Shown: positions 12,427 through 20,876 of the stretch, one piece after another
Position numbering within the stretch: the stretch's first letter is position 1
How the letters are laid out: each line of letters starts with the position of its first letter
Assembly (NCBI RefSeq): GCF_001984055.1
Contig: NZ_LYVO01000018.1
Span: 32,819-96,818 of the forward strand
Length of the DNA: 64,000 nucleotides
Source: Variovorax sp. KK3
GTDB lineage: Bacteria; Pseudomonadota; Gammaproteobacteria; Burkholderiales; Burkholderiaceae_C
Direction: 5' to 3'
Program-made: the position numbers and the translations under genes
The notes under the pieces: generated by a model
What the model was told of the DNA's origin: nothing
The model's database searches: none
Seen by the model: only the letters and a program-made list of their open reading frames with translations

Positions 12427-12508
12427 GTCTTGCTCCTGTTTTTGTTGGCGGCTTGGCCTGCGGTCATCGCAGGGTCCACCGGGAGGGGAGGCCTTCAGAA
12501 CACGATGC

Positions 12509-12545
12509 CATTCCAGCGAAGCTCGCCTCGAGCTTCATTGGAATG
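12509..12545 (-). other. pnp leader hairpin (candidate RNase III/PNPase autoregulation site)
   Basis: Outer arms CATTCCA/TGGAATG and inner arms GAAGCTCG/CGAGCTTC, separated by a 2-nt internal loop, form a long stem with a 3-nt loop. It lies about 83 nt upstream of pnp on its strand, after the rpsO terminator. In E. coli a long pnp leader stem is cut by RNase III and then used by PNPase to control its own mRNA. The similarity of position is what I see; the function is inference. Confidence 0.55.
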
Positions 12546-12590
12546 ACACAGCTTCGATCTGTGCGGCACTCCTGGATCGATTCGCGAAGT

Positions 12591-12627
12591 AAAAAACGCC
12601 TGAGCTAGCGGACTAACCCAGGCGTTC
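12591..12627 (-). terminator. Intrinsic terminator after rpsO
   Basis: On the minus strand AACGCCTG and CAGGCGTT form an 8-bp stem with a 16-nt loop, followed by a TTTTTT run (the A-run at 12591-12596 on plus). It starts 17 nt past the rpsO stop and probably attenuates read-through into pnp. Confidence 0.85.
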
Positions 12628-12643
12628 CTTCATATGAATCGGC

Positions 12644-12910
12644 TTACTTGCGCAGACCCAGCTTGGCGATCAGGGCGCTGTAGCGGTCGACGTCCTTGGA
12701 CTTGAGGTAGTCCAGCAGTTTGCGGCGGCGGCTCACCATGCGCAGCAGGCCGCGACGACCGTGGTGGTCCTTGGCATGCGTCTTGAAGTGGGGGGTGAGT
12801 TCGTTGATGCGGGCGGTCAGCAGTGCGACTTGCACTTCGGGGCTGCCGGTGTCGTTGGCGGCGCGGGCGTTGTCCTTGACGACTTCGGCCTTGATGGAGG
12901 CTGCGATCAT
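12644..12910 (-). CDS. rpsO: 30S ribosomal protein S15
   Basis: Primary 16S rRNA-binding protein of the 30S platform, 88 residues. It reads [15 protein letters not shown] then [20 protein letters not shown], with the conserved [19 protein letters not shown] block. Length and motifs match S15 throughout. It is followed by a terminator and then pnp. A TATAAT -10 element lies about 90 nt upstream. Confidence 0.98.
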   Translation of the reverse strand: MIAASIKAEVVKDNARAANDTGSPEVQVALLTARINELTPHFKTHAKDHHGRRGLLRMVSRRRKLLDYLKSKDVDRYSALIAKLGLRK

Positions 12911-12999
12911 TGATTGATTTCCTTGTTCCGGGATGTTTGACTTGCGGCGGGCACTGGAACTGCACCCGTCGTGCGCCTTGCGGCATGCAAAGCCTTGGG

Positions 13000-13005
13000 A
13001 TTATA
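13000..13005 (-). promoter_or_regulatory. Candidate -10 element for rpsO
   Basis: TATAAT on the minus strand, preceded by TG one base away (ATGTATAAT), an extended -10 arrangement. It lies about 90 nt upstream of rpsO in the short gap after the aminotransferase gene. No clear -35 is visible. Confidence 0.5.
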
Positions 13006-13016
13006 CATAGCGACCC

Positions 13017-14186
13017 TCACGCGGCCGGTTGCCGGCCCTGCAGCCACCCCTCGAGCCGATCGACGCCCTGGGCCAGGCGCTCGGCATCCTTCGACGCGAA
13101 GCACCAGCGCAGCCAGCCTTGGGCTTCCGGCGCGAAGGCGTTGCCCGGCGCCAGGCCGAGCCCCGCCTCGGCCACGAGCCGCTTGGCCAGCGCGAGCGAA
13201 TCGTCGAAGCCTTCGAGCCGGAAGAAGGCATACATGCCGCCGCGGGCCGGCGCCACTTGCACGCCAGGGACCCGGGCCAGCAGCGGGACGAGCCGGTCGC
13301 GGCAGGACTTGAGCTGCGCCACCACGCGCGGCGTGACCTCATTGCCGAGTCCCAGGGCCGCGATGCCGGCACGCTGGGTGAACACGCTGGTGCAGGAAGT
13401 GTTGAACTCGATCAGCTTGCCCATGGCATCGACCAGCGTCGGCGGCAGCACGAGCCAGCCCAGGCGCCAGCCGGTCATCAGGAAGCTCTTGGAGAAGCTG
13501 TGGACCACGACCAGCCGGTCATCCGGCTCGGCCACGTCCAGGAAGCTCGGAGCGCAGGCGTTCGGGGTGGGCTCGTAGTAGAGCCGCTCGTAGACCTCGT
13601 CGGCCAGGATCCAGGTGCCGGTCCGCCGGCAATGCGTGACGATCGCCTGCTGCTCCGCGCGCGTCAGCGTCCAGCCGGTCGGATTGTTCGGCGCATTGAC
13701 GACGAGCAGCTTCGTGGCCGGCGTCACCGCGGCCAGGAGCGCATCCAGATCGAGCGTCCACTCCCCGCCCTTCGGCACCAGCGAGACACGGCGCACGCGC
13801 GCGCCCAGGATCGCCGGCTGCGCCGTCAGGTTGGGCCACACCGGCGTCACCGCCACCACCTCGTCGCCCGCATCGACCAGAGCCTGCACGGCCAGCATCA
13901 ACGCGCTCACACCACCCGAGGTGACGGCGATGCGCCCGGCGTCGATGGACGGATGCAGGCTGCTCATGTAGCCCGCGATCGCCTGGCGCAATTCGGGCAG
14001 CCCCAGGTTGTGCGCATAGAAGGTCTCGCCGCGCTGCAGCGACTCGATGGCCGCCTGGCGGATCGGCTCCGGCGTCACCTCGTCGCCCTCGCCGAACCAG
14101 AAGGCCAGCACGTCGGCGCGGCCCATGCCCGCATTGGCGACCTCGCGGATCTTGGAGGCTTCGAGGTTCTGGATGGCTTCGCGCAT
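13017..14186 (-). CDS. PLP-dependent class I/II aminotransferase
   Basis: Fold-type I aminotransferase, 389 residues. The PLP Schiff-base lysine is K233 in HSFSKSFLMTGWRLGW. The NAPNNPTG motif is at 164-171, with D196 and Y199 in ILADEVYERLYY contacting the cofactor. These features place it in the aspartate/aromatic aminotransferase superfamily; the substrate cannot be called. It lies 21 nt downstream of a periplasmic amino-acid-type binding protein on the same strand, so an amino acid role is plausible. Confidence 0.9.
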   Translation of the reverse strand: MREAIQNLEASKIREVANAGMGRADVLAFWFGEGDEVTPEPIRQAAIESLQRGETFYAHNLGLPELRQAIAGYMSSLHPSIDAGRIAVTSGGVSALMLAVQALVDAGDEVVAVTPVWPNLTAQPAILGARVRRVSLVPKGGEWTLDLDALLAAVTPATKLLVVNAPNNPTGWTLTRAEQQAIVTHCRRTGTWILADEVYERLYYEPTPNACAPSFLDVAEPDDRLVVVHSFSKSFLMTGWRLGWLVLPPTLVDAMGKLIEFNTSCTSVFTQRAGIAALGLGNEVTPRVVAQLKSCRDRLVPLLARVPGVQVAPARGGMYAFFRLEGFDDSLALAKRLVAEAGLGLAPGNAFAPEAQGWLRWCFASKDAERLAQGVDRLEGWLQGRQPAA

Positions 14187-14207
14187 CTTGGAGTCCTTCT
14201 GTGACGG

Positions 14208-15491
14208 TCAGGGGCGCTGCATCTTGCAGCTCGTAGGCATCTCGGCGCGCTCCGCTGGAATGGTGCGCACCACGCGAAAGCCGTAGCCTGAGCCTTCCAC
14301 GTCGAACTTCACGCCGGGACTGCCTTGGCGGTCCATCATGCCGACGACCAGGCTCTGCTGGAACTGATGGTCTGACGCACGCATGCGGCCGCCCTGCCCC
14401 GCCAGGCTGACGTCGGCGCGCTCGAGCGCACGCCCCACCGCCACCGTGTCGACGCTGCCCGCGCGTTCGACCGCCTGCGCCAGCGCCTCGACGAGCAACT
14501 GCATCCGCATGTGCACGTAGTCGTCGGCAGGCTTCGGAAAGCGCTCGCGAAAGGCCCGGTAGAAGGCTTCCGATTCGCGCGTCTGCACGTTGGGCAGCCA
14601 GTCGGCCACCGCGGCGACGCGCCCGATACCGGCATCGCCGATCGCCGCCGGCGCGCCGAGCGCATTGCCGTAGAAGGTGTAGAAGCTGCCGTTGAAGCCC
14701 GCCTCGCGCGCCGCCTTCACCATCAGCGTGAGGTCGTTGCCCCAGTTGCCGGTAACCACGGCCTGCGCGCCGCTCGCGAGGATCTTGGTCGCGTAGGGCG
14801 CGAAGTCCTTCACGCGGCCCATCGGGTGCAGTTCCTCGCCGACGATCTGCACATCGGGCCGCAGTTGGCCCAGCTGGCGTTTCGATTCGCGCAGCACCGC
14901 CTGGCCGAAGCTGTAGTCCTGGCCGATCAGGTAGACGCGCTTGAGGGACGCGTCGTTCTTCATCACCTCCATCAGCGCCGTCACGCGCATGTCGGCGTGC
15001 GCGTCGAATCGAAAGTGCCAGAAGCTGCAACGCTCGTTGGTCAGCACCGGATCGACCGCCGAGTAGTTGAGGAAGAGCACGCGCCGCGACACGTCCCGCT
15101 CGTTGTTCTTGTCGATCGCATCCACCAGCGCCGCGGCCGTGGCCGACGAGTTGCCCTGCAGCACGATGCGCGCGCCGTCGTCCATCGCGGCACGCAGTGC
15201 GGAAAGAGCCTCTTCGTTCTGCCCCTTGCTGTCGTAGCGGTCGAGTTGCAGAAAGCGATTGCCGCCGGGCAGCTTGATTCCGCCGCGGGCATTCACCCGC
15301 TCCACCGCCCACAGCAGGTTGCGGAACACAGCCTCGCCGGTGTTGGCGAAGGGGCCGCTCATGCTCTCGATCAGTGCCAGGCGAATGGGCGTCACGGTCT
15401 GGGCATGGAGCGCCGGCAAGCCGGTCGCGCATAGCGCCGAGGCCACGAATTTCAAGGCCCGTCGACGGCAAATAAAGCTGGATGAATGCAT
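14208..15491 (-). CDS. ABC transporter substrate-binding protein, branched-chain amino acid (Leu/Ile/Val) type
   Basis: Periplasmic binding protein of the Peripla_BP_6 type, 427 residues from MHSSSFICRRRALKF. The N-terminus has arginines then a hydrophobic segment ending LPALHAQ, consistent with a cleaved signal. The mature part starts VTPIRLALIESMSGPFANTG, a typical opening for this family. A start 27 codons upstream is possible but would bury the signal. No permease or ATPase genes are adjacent, so the partner transporter must be encoded elsewhere, or the protein acts as a sensor. Confidence 0.85.
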   Translation of the reverse strand: MHSSSFICRRRALKFVASALCATGLPALHAQTVTPIRLALIESMSGPFANTGEAVFRNLLWAVERVNARGGIKLPGGNRFLQLDRYDSKGQNEEALSALRAAMDDGARIVLQGNSSATAAALVDAIDKNNERDVSRRVLFLNYSAVDPVLTNERCSFWHFRFDAHADMRVTALMEVMKNDASLKRVYLIGQDYSFGQAVLRESKRQLGQLRPDVQIVGEELHPMGRVKDFAPYATKILASGAQAVVTGNWGNDLTLMVKAAREAGFNGSFYTFYGNALGAPAAIGDAGIGRVAAVADWLPNVQTRESEAFYRAFRERFPKPADDYVHMRMQLLVEALAQAVERAGSVDTVAVGRALERADVSLAGQGGRMRASDHQFQQSLVVGMMDRQGSPGVKFDVEGSGYGFRVVRTIPAERAEMPTSCKMQRP

Positions 15492-15608
15492 CTTGAAAGC
15501 CCACCTGCTGCGCCTAGATGGGTTGGCAAGCGGCACTCTGTTGAAAGGCCGCGCAGTGTAAGGGACGCACATCTCTCGTCCCCATTGTGTTCATCAGGAG
15601 TACCCATC

Positions 15609-15983
15609 ATGTCCTTGTTCTTCGCACCTGCCCATCGCGCTTCGTTCGCCCCCCGTTCGTTCGACCGCAGCTTCGAACGCTTCGTCAACGATGCCTTCTC
15701 GGCATCGCGCCGTTCACTCAACGTCGAACAGGACGACAAGAGCTGGACCGTGACGCTCGACGTTCCCGGCTTCGCCCGTGAAGACCTCACCATCGGCATC
15801 GAAGGCGCCGTCGTGCGCATCGAGAGCAAGGCCGACGCCAAGCGCAAGTTCAAGGCCGCCTACGAACTGCCGCAGGACATCGATGTCGCCGCCAGCGAGG
15901 CCAAGCTCGAAAACGGTGTATTGACGCTCAAGCTCGGCAAGCTCGTCCCTGTCAGCAACGTCGCGCAGCTGACCATCAACTGA
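15609..15983 (+). CDS. Small heat shock protein, Hsp20/alpha-crystallin family
   Basis: ATP-independent holdase chaperone of 124 residues, short for the family (about 140-160). A 30-residue N-terminal arm (MSLFFAPAHRASFAPRSFDR) precedes an alpha-crystallin domain opening NVEQDDKSWTVTLDVPGFAR and containing AYELPQDIDVAASEAKLENG and VLTLKLGK. The C-terminal tail is very short, ending VAQLTIN. AGGAG 11-15 nt upstream supports the start. It is monocistronic, with a strong terminator after it. Confidence 0.9.
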   Translation: MSLFFAPAHRASFAPRSFDRSFERFVNDAFSASRRSLNVEQDDKSWTVTLDVPGFAREDLTIGIEGAVVRIESKADAKRKFKAAYELPQDIDVAASEAKLENGVLTLKLGKLVPVSNVAQLTIN

Positions 15984-16036
15984 TTTCCGCGCGTTCAGCG
16001 TGTTTCAGAGTTGCTGAACACGCAAACAGCTCAACA

Positions 16037-16069
16037 GGCCGGTAACTTTTTGTTGCCGGCCTTTTTTGT
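16037..16069 (+). terminator. Intrinsic terminator after hsp20
   Basis: The 10-bp stem GGCCGGTAAC/GTTGCCGGCC (one G-T pair) has a TTTTT loop and is followed by TTTTTTG. A second hairpin, GTTCAGC/GCTGAAC, precedes it at 15993-16019. Confidence 0.9.
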
Positions 16070-16200
16070 TCCTGATCACAAAATATGTGCCAACAACGTC
16101 ACATTAAGCGGCGTTTCTTCTTACATATTTCCGGCCCATCGTCTGTTTAGCCTTCTTGCGGCTCGCCCCGTAACCGGTTGCAGACGACTTACGACGCAAC

Positions 16201-16947
16201 ATGAAAACGCACCTGAAGCCTGCCTTCGACAACTTGCGCTCGGACACTCTCCTGGTCTTTCTGCCAGGCGCCTTCCTGAAGCCCGAAGAGTTCGAACGCG
16301 AAGGCTTCGTCAGTGCCGTGCGCGAGCGTGAACTGGCCGCCGATGCCCTGCTGGTCGACGCCGACGTGTCCTACTACTACGACCAGAGCTTCATCGAGCG
16401 CCTGCAGGACGACGTGCTCCAGCCGCAGCGCGCCCTGGGCTACAAGACCATCTGGCTGGTGGGCATCTCGATCGGGGGCTTCGGCGCCTTGATCCACGAA
16501 CTGGCCAAGCCCGGCACCGTCGACGGCATCGTGACCCTTGCGCCCTACCTCGGCCGCCGCCCGATCGGCGCCGAGATCCACAAGGCCGGCGGGCTGCGGA
16601 CCTGGAAAGCCCCCGAAGGTCCGCCGCCGGACGAAGAAGTCGACCGCAAGCTGTGGCCCTGGCTGCAGCAGTACGCGAATGCCGCGCCCGCGAAGGATCT
16701 TCCACCGCTGTACCTGGGCTACGGCTTGGCCGACCGCTTCGCGGCCAACCACCGCCTGCTGGCCGACGCCCTGCCGGCCGGCCAGGTGTTCACCACCGAG
16801 GGCGGACACGACTGGCCGCAATGGTCGCAGCTGTGGCGCAAGATGCTCGACGTGCTGCCGCTGCCCGCGCTCGCCGGCCGCAAAAACCCGTCTAGCCGAA
16901 CTGCGGTTCCGGCTCTCCCAGCGACGCCAGTGGCCATCGCGGCTTGA
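16201..16947 (+). CDS. Alpha/beta hydrolase
   Basis: Cytoplasmic alpha/beta-hydrolase-fold protein, 248 residues. The nucleophile elbow is GISIGGFG (Ser in G-x-S-x-G), an acidic residue follows in [11 protein letters not shown], and the histidine lies in EGGHDWPQW, completing a plausible catalytic triad. No signal peptide is visible. Its last 56 nt overlap the 3' end of convergent tsaD, and the alanine/proline tail falls in that overlap. The substrate is unknown; thioesterase or carboxylesterase activity is possible. Confidence 0.82.
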   Translation: MKTHLKPAFDNLRSDTLLVFLPGAFLKPEEFEREGFVSAVRERELAADALLVDADVSYYYDQSFIERLQDDVLQPQRALGYKTIWLVGISIGGFGALIHELAKPGTVDGIVTLAPYLGRRPIGAEIHKAGGLRTWKAPEGPPPDEEVDRKLWPWLQQYANAAPAKDLPPLYLGYGLADRFAANHRLLADALPAGQVFTTEGGHDWPQWSQLWRKMLDVLPLPALAGRKNPSSRTAVPALPATPVAIAA

Positions 16948-17944
16948 CGTCGAAGGCGTAGCGCTCGGTCGCTTCCTGCACGCCGGCCTGCAGCCGCATC
17001 GCGCCGGCCATCGCGATCATGGCGCCGTTGTCGGTGCACAGGTGCAACTCGGGGTAGTGCACCCGAACGCCGCGCTGGGCACAGGCCGCATTCAGCTGAG
17101 TCCGCAGTGCCTGGTTGGCACCGACGCCGCCGGCGACCACCAGGCGCTTCAGTCCGCTCTCTTCGATGGCGCGAAGTGATTTCTTCAGCAGCACGTCGAC
17201 GATGGCCGCCTGCGTGGACGCCGCCAGGTCGGCCTTGCGCGCTTCCAGTTCGCCGCCCAGCTTGCGCGCCTGGGTCAGCACCGCGGTCTTGAGGCCGGCG
17301 AAGGAGAAATCGAGGTCGCCGCTGTGCAGCAGCGGCCGCGGCAGCTTGAAGGCCGCGGGGTCGCCTGACTCCGCCAACTTGGCCAGCCACGGCCCGCCCG
17401 GATAGGGCAGGCCCATGAGCTTGGCGCTCTTGTCGAAGGCCTCCCCGGCCGCGTCGTCGATGGTTTCGCCCAGCAGGTCGTAGCGCCCCACGTCGTCGAC
17501 CCGCATCAGCTGCGTGTGCCCGCCCGACACCAGGAGCGCGACGAAAGGAAATTCGGGCGGATCGGCGCTGAGGAACGGCGACAGCAAGTGCCCCTCGAGG
17601 TGGTGCACGCCCAGCACCGGCTTGCCGAGCGCAGCCGCCAGGGCGCAAGCCACGCCGGCACCCACCAGCAGCGCACCCGCCAGCCCCGGCCCGCGCGTGT
17701 AGGCGACGACGTCCACATCGGCCAGCCCGCGCCCCGCCTCGTCCAGCACTGCTTGCGCCAGCGGCAGCACACGCCGGATGTGATCGCGGCTCGCCAGTTC
17801 CGGCACCACGCCGCCGTAGGCCTGGTGCATGGCGATCTGGCTGTGCAGCGCATGCGCGGCCAGGCGCGGCAGACCGCCCTCACCCGCCTCGACCAGCGCC
17901 ACGCCCGTTTCGTCGCAGGAGGACTCGATTCCCAATACAAGCAT
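16892..17944 (-). CDS. tsaD: tRNA N6-adenosine threonylcarbamoyltransferase (TsaD)
   Basis: Catalytic subunit for t6A37 modification of ANN-decoding tRNAs, working with TsaB, TsaC and TsaE. The product is 350 residues from [17 protein letters not shown], the family opening. The metal-binding HxxxH motif is H115/H119 in [12 protein letters not shown], and the ASKH/actin-like ATPase core contains [10 protein letters not shown] and [13 protein letters not shown]. The frame continues upstream, but the ATG at 17944 is the conserved start. The 3' end overlaps the convergent hydrolase gene. Confidence 0.97.
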   Translation of the reverse strand: MLVLGIESSCDETGVALVEAGEGGLPRLAAHALHSQIAMHQAYGGVVPELASRDHIRRVLPLAQAVLDEAGRGLADVDVVAYTRGPGLAGALLVGAGVACALAAALGKPVLGVHHLEGHLLSPFLSADPPEFPFVALLVSGGHTQLMRVDDVGRYDLLGETIDDAAGEAFDKSAKLMGLPYPGGPWLAKLAESGDPAAFKLPRPLLHSGDLDFSFAGLKTAVLTQARKLGGELEARKADLAASTQAAIVDVLLKKSLRAIEESGLKRLVVAGGVGANQALRTQLNAACAQRGVRVHYPELHLCTDNGAMIAMAGAMRLQAGVQEATERYAFDVKPRWPLASLGEPEPQFG

Positions 17945-18028
17945 GCGGCGAGTGTAGGAGGCTCGCCGGGCCGGGGCACGAATGTTGCTCGATGCCCGCA
18001 CGACGAGCACTCGCCTGCAACCCACACG

Positions 18029-19309
18029 ATGAAATCCGGCCTGAGCTTTCTGATCGCCGCCCTGCGTTGCGAGATCGACGAACTCGACCAGCTCGCCCGC
18101 ACCAGCGCACTGGTCGCGACCATCGGGCGGCTGGTCCACGCGCTGCAGCGCGAGCGCGGCCTGTCCAATGTCTTCCTGGCTTCCGGCGGCTGCCGCTTCG
18201 CAGCGCAGCGCGCGGAGCAGACCCACGCCTGCCTGTTGGCCGAAGAGGCGGTTCGCGCCTGCTTCGACCGGCTCGAAGCCGACGCCAGCGGCATCGGCAA
18301 CGGCGCGCGCCTGTTCAGCCGCATCGCCTGGGTGCTGCCCGGCCTGGCGGCCCTGCCCACGCTGCGCAGCCGCATCGGCGCGATGGAGCTCTCGCCCGCG
18401 GATGCGACGGCCGCCTTCGTCAAGCTCGTCTCGGGGCTCTTGGCCGTGGTGTTCGAGGCGGCCGACGGCGCCACCGACCCCGAGATCTCGCGACTTCTCG
18501 TGGCGATGTTCAACTTCATGCAGGGCAAGGAATTCGCGGGCCAGGAGCGCGCCTGCGGTGCCGCAGCCTTCGCCTCGGGCCGCAACGACGCCGACCGCCA
18601 GCAGCAGTGGCTGCATCTCATCGAATCGCAGGAACGCTGCTTCCAGGTCTTCGTCGAGTTCGCCGGCGGAGCGATGGGCGAGCGCTGGTACGCCAATCAA
18701 TCGCCGCAGCAACTGGCCGAACAGGAGCGCATGCGCCGCATCGCCTGCGCGGCGCCTGCCGGCGTGGTGCTCGACCCCGAACTCAGCTCCACCTGGTTCG
18801 ACTGCTGCAGCCGCCGCATCGACGCCATGCAGGCCGTCGAAGAACAGCTGGCCGCAGACCTGCGGCTCATCTGCGAGCAGAAGACCGCCCGCGCACGCGC
18901 CGAGCTGACGGCGCACGAAGCGCTGCTCGCGCACCTGGCCGACGACGAAGGCACGCCCTCCGCCGCGTTCTTCGACGAAAGCGCGCCGGCCCAGAGCCCG
19001 CCGCGCGTAATGGGCGCGGCGCCGCCTTACGGCCGCCAGCTCGAGCGCTCGATCCTCGACATGGTCCAGGAGCAGTCGCTGCGCCTTCAGGCGATGGGCG
19101 AAGAGCTCGACACCGTTCGTGCCGCCCTCAACGAGCGCAAGCTGGTCGAGCGCGCCAAGGGCCTGCTGATGGCGCACCGGCGCCTCAGCGAGGAAGAGGC
19201 GCACAAGATGCTTCGACGCACGGCCATGAGCCAGGGACGCCGCCTGGTCGAGGTCGCCGAATCGGTGTTGGCCATGGCCGAGTACCTGCCGCCACAACCC
19301 GTGCGCTGA
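18029..19309 (+). CDS. NIT-ANTAR nitrate-responsive antiterminator (NasR-like)
   Basis: Soluble two-domain regulator of 426 residues. The N-terminal part is an all-helical NIT (nitrate/nitrite sensing) domain, with the conserved segment [16 protein letters not shown] at 40-55. The C-terminus is an ANTAR RNA-binding domain (about 352-412): [19 protein letters not shown] then [19 protein letters not shown]. This is the architecture of Klebsiella NasR, which binds hairpins in the nasF leader and prevents termination when nitrate is present. It sits directly upstream of the nrtA leader, which contains a matching hairpin and terminator, so nrtABD is its likely target. Confidence 0.9.
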   Translation: MKSGLSFLIAALRCEIDELDQLARTSALVATIGRLVHALQRERGLSNVFLASGGCRFAAQRAEQTHACLLAEEAVRACFDRLEADASGIGNGARLFSRIAWVLPGLAALPTLRSRIGAMELSPADATAAFVKLVSGLLAVVFEAADGATDPEISRLLVAMFNFMQGKEFAGQERACGAAAFASGRNDADRQQQWLHLIESQERCFQVFVEFAGGAMGERWYANQSPQQLAEQERMRRIACAAPAGVVLDPELSSTWFDCCSRRIDAMQAVEEQLAADLRLICEQKTARARAELTAHEALLAHLADDEGTPSAAFFDESAPAQSPPRVMGAAPPYGRQLERSILDMVQEQSLRLQAMGEELDTVRAALNERKLVERAKGLLMAHRRLSEEEAHKMLRRTAMSQGRRLVEVAESVLAMAEYLPPQPVR

Positions 19310-19426
19310 CCACCCTCGGATGGTGCGCTGCACAACAAGAGTGCCGCCCACGCGAAGACCGCCCGATCGTGGCCAATCCAATGCCCACCGGGGCGTACCT
19401 GCTACGGACTTCATAGCAAGCAGCTC

Positions 19427-19442
19427 TGGCACGCAGCTTGCT
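19427..19442 (+). promoter_or_regulatory. Sigma-54 (-24/-12) promoter of nrtA-nrtB-nrtD
   Basis: TGGCACGCAGCTTGCT matches the sigma-54 consensus TGGCACG-N4-TTGCW at every fixed position, with GG (19428-19429) and GC (19440-19441) separated by 10 nt. Transcription should start near 19453. Sigma-54 promoters need an activator; for nitrogen assimilation this is normally NtrC. A degenerate NtrC-like dyad (CACC-N7-GGTG, 19311-19325) lies about 130 nt upstream. Arms AGCAAGC/GCTTGCT at 19415-19442 overlap the promoter. Confidence 0.85.
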
Positions 19443-19455
19443 CAGTCTCACGCAG

Positions 19456-19479
19456 GCGACATCCAACGGCGGATGCTGC
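19456..19479 (+). promoter_or_regulatory. ANTAR-type hexaloop hairpin at the 5' end of the nrtA transcript
   Basis: CATCC/GGATG closes the hexaloop AACGGC (19465-19470). The stem extends outward past one A-C mismatch by GCG/TGC. ANTAR target hairpins have six-base loops with A at position 1 and G at position 4, as here. It begins about 3 nt after the predicted start site and ends 14 nt before the attenuator stem. A weaker CCG/CGG hairpin with loop ACCGAAC (19479-19491) could be the second half of the two-hairpin motif, but it competes for bases 19479-19480. Confidence 0.65.
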
Positions 19480-19493
19480 CGACCGAACCGGAC

Positions 19494-19565
19494 AAAGGCG
19501 TCCCCATCCCGCAAGGGCTCGTTTTCGAGCAGCCCCTGCGCGGTGCGGACGCCTTTTCGTTTTTG
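19494..19565 (+). terminator. Leader terminator (attenuator) upstream of nrtA
   Basis: AAAGGCGTCC pairs with GGACGCCTTT (19547-19556) at the base, with further pairing inside (AGGGCTCG region with CGAGCAGCCCCT), followed by TCGTTTTTG. It ends 57 nt before the nrtA start, inside the transcript leader. This is the expected off-switch for an ANTAR antitermination system: terminated by default and read through when the nitrate-bound regulator holds the upstream hairpin. Confidence 0.8.
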
Positions 19566-19621
19566 CCTCTCGCTTTTTTTGCTTTTTTCTCCTCCCAGTC
19601 CTCTCAACCGGAGCCCGCCCC

Positions 19622-20866
19622 ATGAACGACCTGCTGAAACCGAAACTGAGCCGACGCCGAGTGCTGCAAGCCGCCGCCATCGGCGCGATCGGCATCGACC
19701 CGGCCTTGCGCGCCGCGGTCTGGGCCCAGGGCTCGGACAAGCCCGAGAAGGAAGAGGTCAAGATCGGCTTCATTCCCCTCACCGACTGCGCCAGCGTGGT
19801 GATGGCCTCGGTGCTCGGCATCGACAAGAAGTACGGCGTGAAGATCGTGCCCAGCAAAGAGGCGAGCTGGGCCGGCGTGCGCGACAAGCTGGTCAACGGC
19901 GAACTCGACATGGCCCACGTGCTCTACGGCCTGGTCTACGGCGTGCACCTGGGCATCAGCGGCCCCAAGAAGGACATGGCCGTGCTGATGACGCTCAACA
20001 ACAACGGCCAGGCGATCACGCTGTCGAAGAAGCTGGCCGACAAGGGCGCCGTCGATGCAGCCTCGCTCGCCAAGCTCATCACCACCGAGAAGCGCGAGTA
20101 CACCTTCGCCCAGACCTTCCCGACCGGCACCCACGCGATGTGGCTGTACTACTGGCTCGCCTCGGCCGGCATCGACCCGTTCAAGGACGTCAAAAACATC
20201 GTGGTGCCGCCGCCCCAGATGGTCGCCAACATGCGCGTGGGCAACATGGACGGCTTCTGCGTCGGCGAGCCGTGGAACCAGCGCGCGATCATGGACAACA
20301 TCGGCGTCACCGCCGTCACCACGCAGGACATCTGGCGCGACCATCCGGAGAAGGTGCTGGGCACCACCGGCGACTTCGTCAAGAAGTACCCCAACACCGC
20401 GCGCGCCGTGACGGCCGCCATCCTCGAAGCCGGCAAGTGGATCGACACCGGCCTGCAGAACAAGAACAAGATGGCCGAGACCATCGCCGACAAGAGCTAC
20501 GTCAACACCAGCGTGGACGCGATCAACCAGCGCATCCTGGGCCGCTACACCAACGGCCTCGGCAAGAACTGGGACGACCCGAACCACATGAAGTTCTACA
20601 ACGACGGTGCGGTCACCTTCCCCTACCTGTCGGACGGCATGTGGTTCCTGACCCAGCACAAGCGCTGGGGTTTGCTCAAGGAGCATCCCGATTACTTCAA
20701 GGTCGCCACCGAGATCAACCGCGTCGACATCTACAAGCAGGCCGCGGCGGCCACCAAGACATCCGTGCCCAAAGACGCGCTGCGCACCAGCAAGCTGATC
20801 GACGGCGCGGTGTGGGACGGGAAGAACCCGAAGCAGTACGCCGATTCCTTCAAGTTGCATGTCTGA
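19622..20866 (+). CDS. nrtA: Nitrate ABC transporter substrate-binding protein (CmpA/NrtA family)
   Basis: Periplasmic nitrate-binding protein of 414 residues. The N-terminus, LSRRRVLQAAAIGAIGI, is a Tat-type twin-arginine signal. The mature protein begins around KEEVKIGFIPLTDCASVVMA, typical of the NrtA/CmpA/SsuA fold, with family blocks such as MRVGNMDGFCVGEPWNQRAI. It is first gene of the nrtABD unit behind a sigma-54 promoter and an attenuated leader. Context with nirBD, nasA and narK supports nitrate or nitrite over bicarbonate or cyanate. Confidence 0.93.
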   Translation: MNDLLKPKLSRRRVLQAAAIGAIGIDPALRAAVWAQGSDKPEKEEVKIGFIPLTDCASVVMASVLGIDKKYGVKIVPSKEASWAGVRDKLVNGELDMAHVLYGLVYGVHLGISGPKKDMAVLMTLNNNGQAITLSKKLADKGAVDAASLAKLITTEKREYTFAQTFPTGTHAMWLYYWLASAGIDPFKDVKNIVVPPPQMVANMRVGNMDGFCVGEPWNQRAIMDNIGVTAVTTQDIWRDHPEKVLGTTGDFVKKYPNTARAVTAAILEAGKWIDTGLQNKNKMAETIADKSYVNTSVDAINQRILGRYTNGLGKNWDDPNHMKFYNDGAVTFPYLSDGMWFLTQHKRWGLLKEHPDYFKVATEINRVDIYKQAAAATKTSVPKDALRTSKLIDGAVWDGKNPKQYADSFKLHV

Positions 20867-20876
20867 GGAGCGCACC

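Noticed and set aside
10168..12546. A 792-codon plus-strand frame opposite pnp
   Set aside because: Low-complexity His/Asp/Leu/Ala translation antisense to an intact PNPase gene; no ribosome-binding site or family resemblance.
15640..15665. TTCGTTCG direct repeats at the start of the Hsp20 gene
   Set aside because: They fall within the coding sequence and match the codons of SFAPRSF; no sign of a functional repeat.
19311..19326. CACC-N7-GGTG as an NtrC binding site
   Set aside because: Spacing differs from the GCACC-N5-GGTGC consensus and only part of each arm matches. It is mentioned as weak support but not listed as a site.
19415..19442. AGCAAGC/GCTTGCT hairpin as the first ANTAR hairpin
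   Set aside because: It overlaps the sigma-54 promoter and lies upstream of the predicted transcript start, so it is unlikely to be in the RNA; its loop also lacks the A1/G4 hexaloop form.
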